From Streptococcus vestibularis ATCC 49124 (GTDB lineage: Bacteria; Bacillota; Bacilli; Lactobacillales; Streptococcaceae), in NCBI RefSeq assembly GCF_000188295.1, contig NZ_GL831112.1, positions 947,392-973,958 of the forward strand: a DNA stretch of 26,567 nucleotides, given 5' to 3'. This document shows, one piece after another, positions 24,957-26,567 of this stretch; position 1 is the stretch's first letter, and each line of letters starts with the position of its first letter. The position numbers and the translations under genes are program-made. The notes beneath the pieces were generated by a model. It did not search any database. It was not told the origin of the DNA and saw only the letters and a program-made list of their open reading frames with translations.

Positions 24957-24958
24957 AC

Positions 24959-24981
24959 AAAAAGAGCCTGGGCTCTTTTTT
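24959..24981 (+). terminator. Terminator of the symporter gene
   Basis: AAAAAGAGC, loop CTGG, GCTCTTTTT form a perfect 9-bp stem ending in Ts, 3 bases after the stop. Confidence 0.9.
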
Positions 24982-25004
24982 CTTGACTTTATCGGCACCA
25001 ATCC

Positions 25005-25033
25005 TTGCTCCCACTGGTCTTTTGCGTTACAAT
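25005..25033 (+). promoter_or_regulatory. mnmE promoter
   Basis: TTGCTC (25005-25010) and TACAAT (25028-25033) are 17 bp apart, and the AAAGGA ribosome binding site follows at about 25071-25076. Confidence 0.6.
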
Positions 25034-25083
25034 GAAATTAAATCATTTTAAAACTGATACAGAAAAAATCCAAAGGAATAATT

Positions 25084-26454
25084 ATGTCAATTACTAAAGA
25101 ATTTGATACGATTACTGCAATTTCAACGCCTTTAGGTGAAGGTGCTATTGGTATTGTTCGCTTATCTGGAACCGATGCTGTTGCTATTGCTAATAAGGTT
25201 TTCAAAGGAAAAAATTTAGAAACGGTCGCTTCACATACTATCAATTACGGTCATATCGTGGAAAATGATGAAACCATTGATGAAGTCATGGTCAGTGTGA
25301 TGCGTGCACCAAAGACCTTTACACGCGAGGATGTCGTGGAAATCAACACACATGGTGGTGTCGCTGTTACTAATGAAATCCTTCAACTCCTAATTCGTTC
25401 TGGAGCTCGTATGGCTGAACCAGGGGAATTTACCAAACGTGCCTTCTTGAATGGTCGTGTGGACTTGACCCAGGCCGAAGCTGTCATGGATTTGATTCGT
25501 GCTAAAACTGATAAGGCTATGGCCGTTGCCGTTTCCCAACTTGATGGTTCGCTCAAGGATCTCATTAACAACACTCGCCAAGAAATCCTTAACACTTTGG
25601 CTCAAGTCGAGGTGAATATTGATTACCCAGAGTATGATGATGTTGAAGAAGTTACTACAGCTCTTGTACGTGAAAAGACTCAAGATTTTCAAGCACTTCT
25701 AGAAAATCTTCTTGCTACTGCCAAACGAGGGAAAATCCTACGAGAAGGTCTTTCGACAGCAATCATAGGCCGTCCTAATGTCGGAAAATCTAGTCTTCTC
25801 AACAATCTCCTACGTGAAGAGAAAGCTATCGTTACTGATATTGAAGGGACTACCCGTGATGTTATTGAAGAATACGTTAATATTAAGGGTGTTCCTCTTA
25901 AGTTAATTGATACCGCTGGTATTCGTGACACAGATGATGTGGTCGAAAAAATTGGTGTTGAGCGTTCTAAGAAAGCTCTTGAAGAGGCTGACCTGGTTCT
26001 TCTTGTCCTTAATAGCTCCGAACCGCTAACTGAGCAAGACCGTACATTACTCGAAATTAGCAAAAATAGCAATCGTATCATTCTCCTAAATAAAACTGAC
26101 CTTCCACAAGCAATCCAAATGGAAGAGCTTCCTGAAGATGTCATTCCGATTTCAGTCCTCAAGAATGAAAACATTGACAAAATCGAAGATCGCATCAACC
26201 AACTCTTCTTTGATAATGCTGGCTTAGTGGAAAAAGATGCTACTTATCTCTCAAATGCACGACATATTTCACTCATTGAAAGCGCGCTTGAAAGTCTTGA
26301 AGCCGTCAATCAAGGACTTGAATTAGGTATGCCTGTTGACCTATTACAAGTTGATATAACTCGCACATGGGAAATTCTTGGCGAAATTACCGGTGACGCC
26401 GCACCGGATGAACTCATTACGCAACTCTTTAGTCAGTTCTGCCTAGGGAAATAA
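25084..26454 (+). CDS. mnmE: tRNA modification GTPase MnmE (TrmE)
   Basis: With MnmG it forms the complex that installs the aminomethyl-type group at C5 of wobble uridine 34 in certain tRNAs, using GTP, a folate one-carbon unit and FAD. The 456-aa length is standard. The N-terminal folate-binding domain includes [15 protein letters not shown] (about 15-29). The G domain starts about 222, with G1 GRPNVGKS at 229-236, G3 DTAG at 276-279, and G4 NKTD. The protein ends in the conserved FCLGK, whose Cys is required in MnmE. The ATG follows AAAGGA. It is monocistronic, with its own promoter and terminator. Confidence 0.97.
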   Translation: MSITKEFDTITAISTPLGEGAIGIVRLSGTDAVAIANKVFKGKNLETVASHTINYGHIVENDETIDEVMVSVMRAPKTFTREDVVEINTHGGVAVTNEILQLLIRSGARMAEPGEFTKRAFLNGRVDLTQAEAVMDLIRAKTDKAMAVAVSQLDGSLKDLINNTRQEILNTLAQVEVNIDYPEYDDVEEVTTALVREKTQDFQALLENLLATAKRGKILREGLSTAIIGRPNVGKSSLLNNLLREEKAIVTDIEGTTRDVIEEYVNIKGVPLKLIDTAGIRDTDDVVEKIGVERSKKALEEADLVLLVLNSSEPLTEQDRTLLEISKNSNRIILLNKTDLPQAIQMEELPEDVIPISVLKNENIDKIEDRINQLFFDNAGLVEKDATYLSNARHISLIESALESLEAVNQGLELGMPVDLLQVDITRTWEILGEITGDAAPDELITQLFSQFCLGK

Positions 26455-26470
26455 ACATAACTAAATTTAT

Positions 26471-26498
26471 GTAAAAAGATGTTGCATCATCTTTTTAC
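26471..26498 (+). terminator. Terminator of mnmE
   Basis: GTAAAAAGATG and CATCTTTTTAC are perfect 11-bp arms with a 6-base loop (TTGCAT), 16 bases after the stop. The A/T-symmetric stem may also work in the other direction for whatever lies to the right. Confidence 0.8.
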
Positions 26499-26567
26499 TT
26501 TCCATACCTTAAATACAGAAATAAAATTATGTAAAAAATCTATCTATATCATAAGACGATTAACTCA

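Noticed and set aside
3053..26454. Long antisense ORFs inside pepN, pstB, rsmF, mnmE and others
   Set aside because: They lie opposite well-supported genes, lack ribosome binding sites and have composition expected of shadow frames.
1..26567. CRISPR arrays, tRNA or rRNA genes, prophage or toxin-antitoxin genes
   Set aside because: I saw no spaced repeats, no cloverleaf-type sequences and no recognisable phage or toxin-antitoxin products.

Overview
The window looks like the chromosome of a low-GC streptococcus, most likely the salivarius group (S. thermophilus or a close relative). The basis is gene content and order (spx - UPF0223 - inositol monophosphatase; truB - ribF; pstS-C-A-B1-B2-phoU; DUF1858 - DUF438), the single-recombinase dif(SL)/XerS system specific to streptococci and lactococci, and strong AGGAGG-type ribosome binding sites. 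I ran no search; the species is inferred.

Layout. 1-543: decayed tail of an IS30-type transposase and otherwise featureless AT-rich DNA. 544-1533 (+): lipoate-protein ligase. 1738-1768: a dif(SL)-like site, followed by xerS (+), broken by a one-base deletion. This marks the replication terminus. From 3053 to 23106 all genes lie on the minus strand, co-directional with a fork running leftward to dif; lplA on the other side points rightward to dif. The minus-strand block holds pepN; the phosphate-uptake operon pstSCAB1B2-phoU; an rRNA m5C methyltransferase; spx-UPF0223-inositol monophosphatase; truB-ribF; a DUF1858/DUF438-hemerythrin-PAS pair; a stand-alone HsdS-like half-subunit; tpx; a HAD phosphatase; metY; and pcrA. 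From 23330 the genes are on the plus strand: a glycine riboswitch with a Na+/amino-acid symporter, then mnmE.

Most of this is housekeeping DNA with few mobile traces, and I see no clearly undescribed multi-gene system. The points most worth a second look are: (1) frameshifted xerS next to an apparently intact dif whose right arm doubles as the xerS -35 box; (2) the orphan HsdS-like gene with a palindrome over its promoter; (3) the split DUF1858 / DUF438-hemerythrin-PAS pair, a possible redox or NO sensor; (4) two probable leaderless genes, truB and the HAD phosphatase, each with an extended -10 ending 6-7 nt before ATG and no Shine-Dalgarno; (5) a single-aptamer glycine riboswitch before an AGCS transporter; (6) a LysR-type cysteine/methionine box before metY; (7) a perfect 10-bp inverted repeat before pepN.

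How the genes work together: PstS/C/A/B1/B2 form one ABC importer with PhoU as its regulator. TruB and RibF are translationally coupled. Spx and Tpx are both thiol/oxidative-stress proteins but are not in one operon. MetY (sulfur assimilation into homocysteine) and the glycine/alanine symporter are amino-acid functions, each under its own metabolite-linked control.
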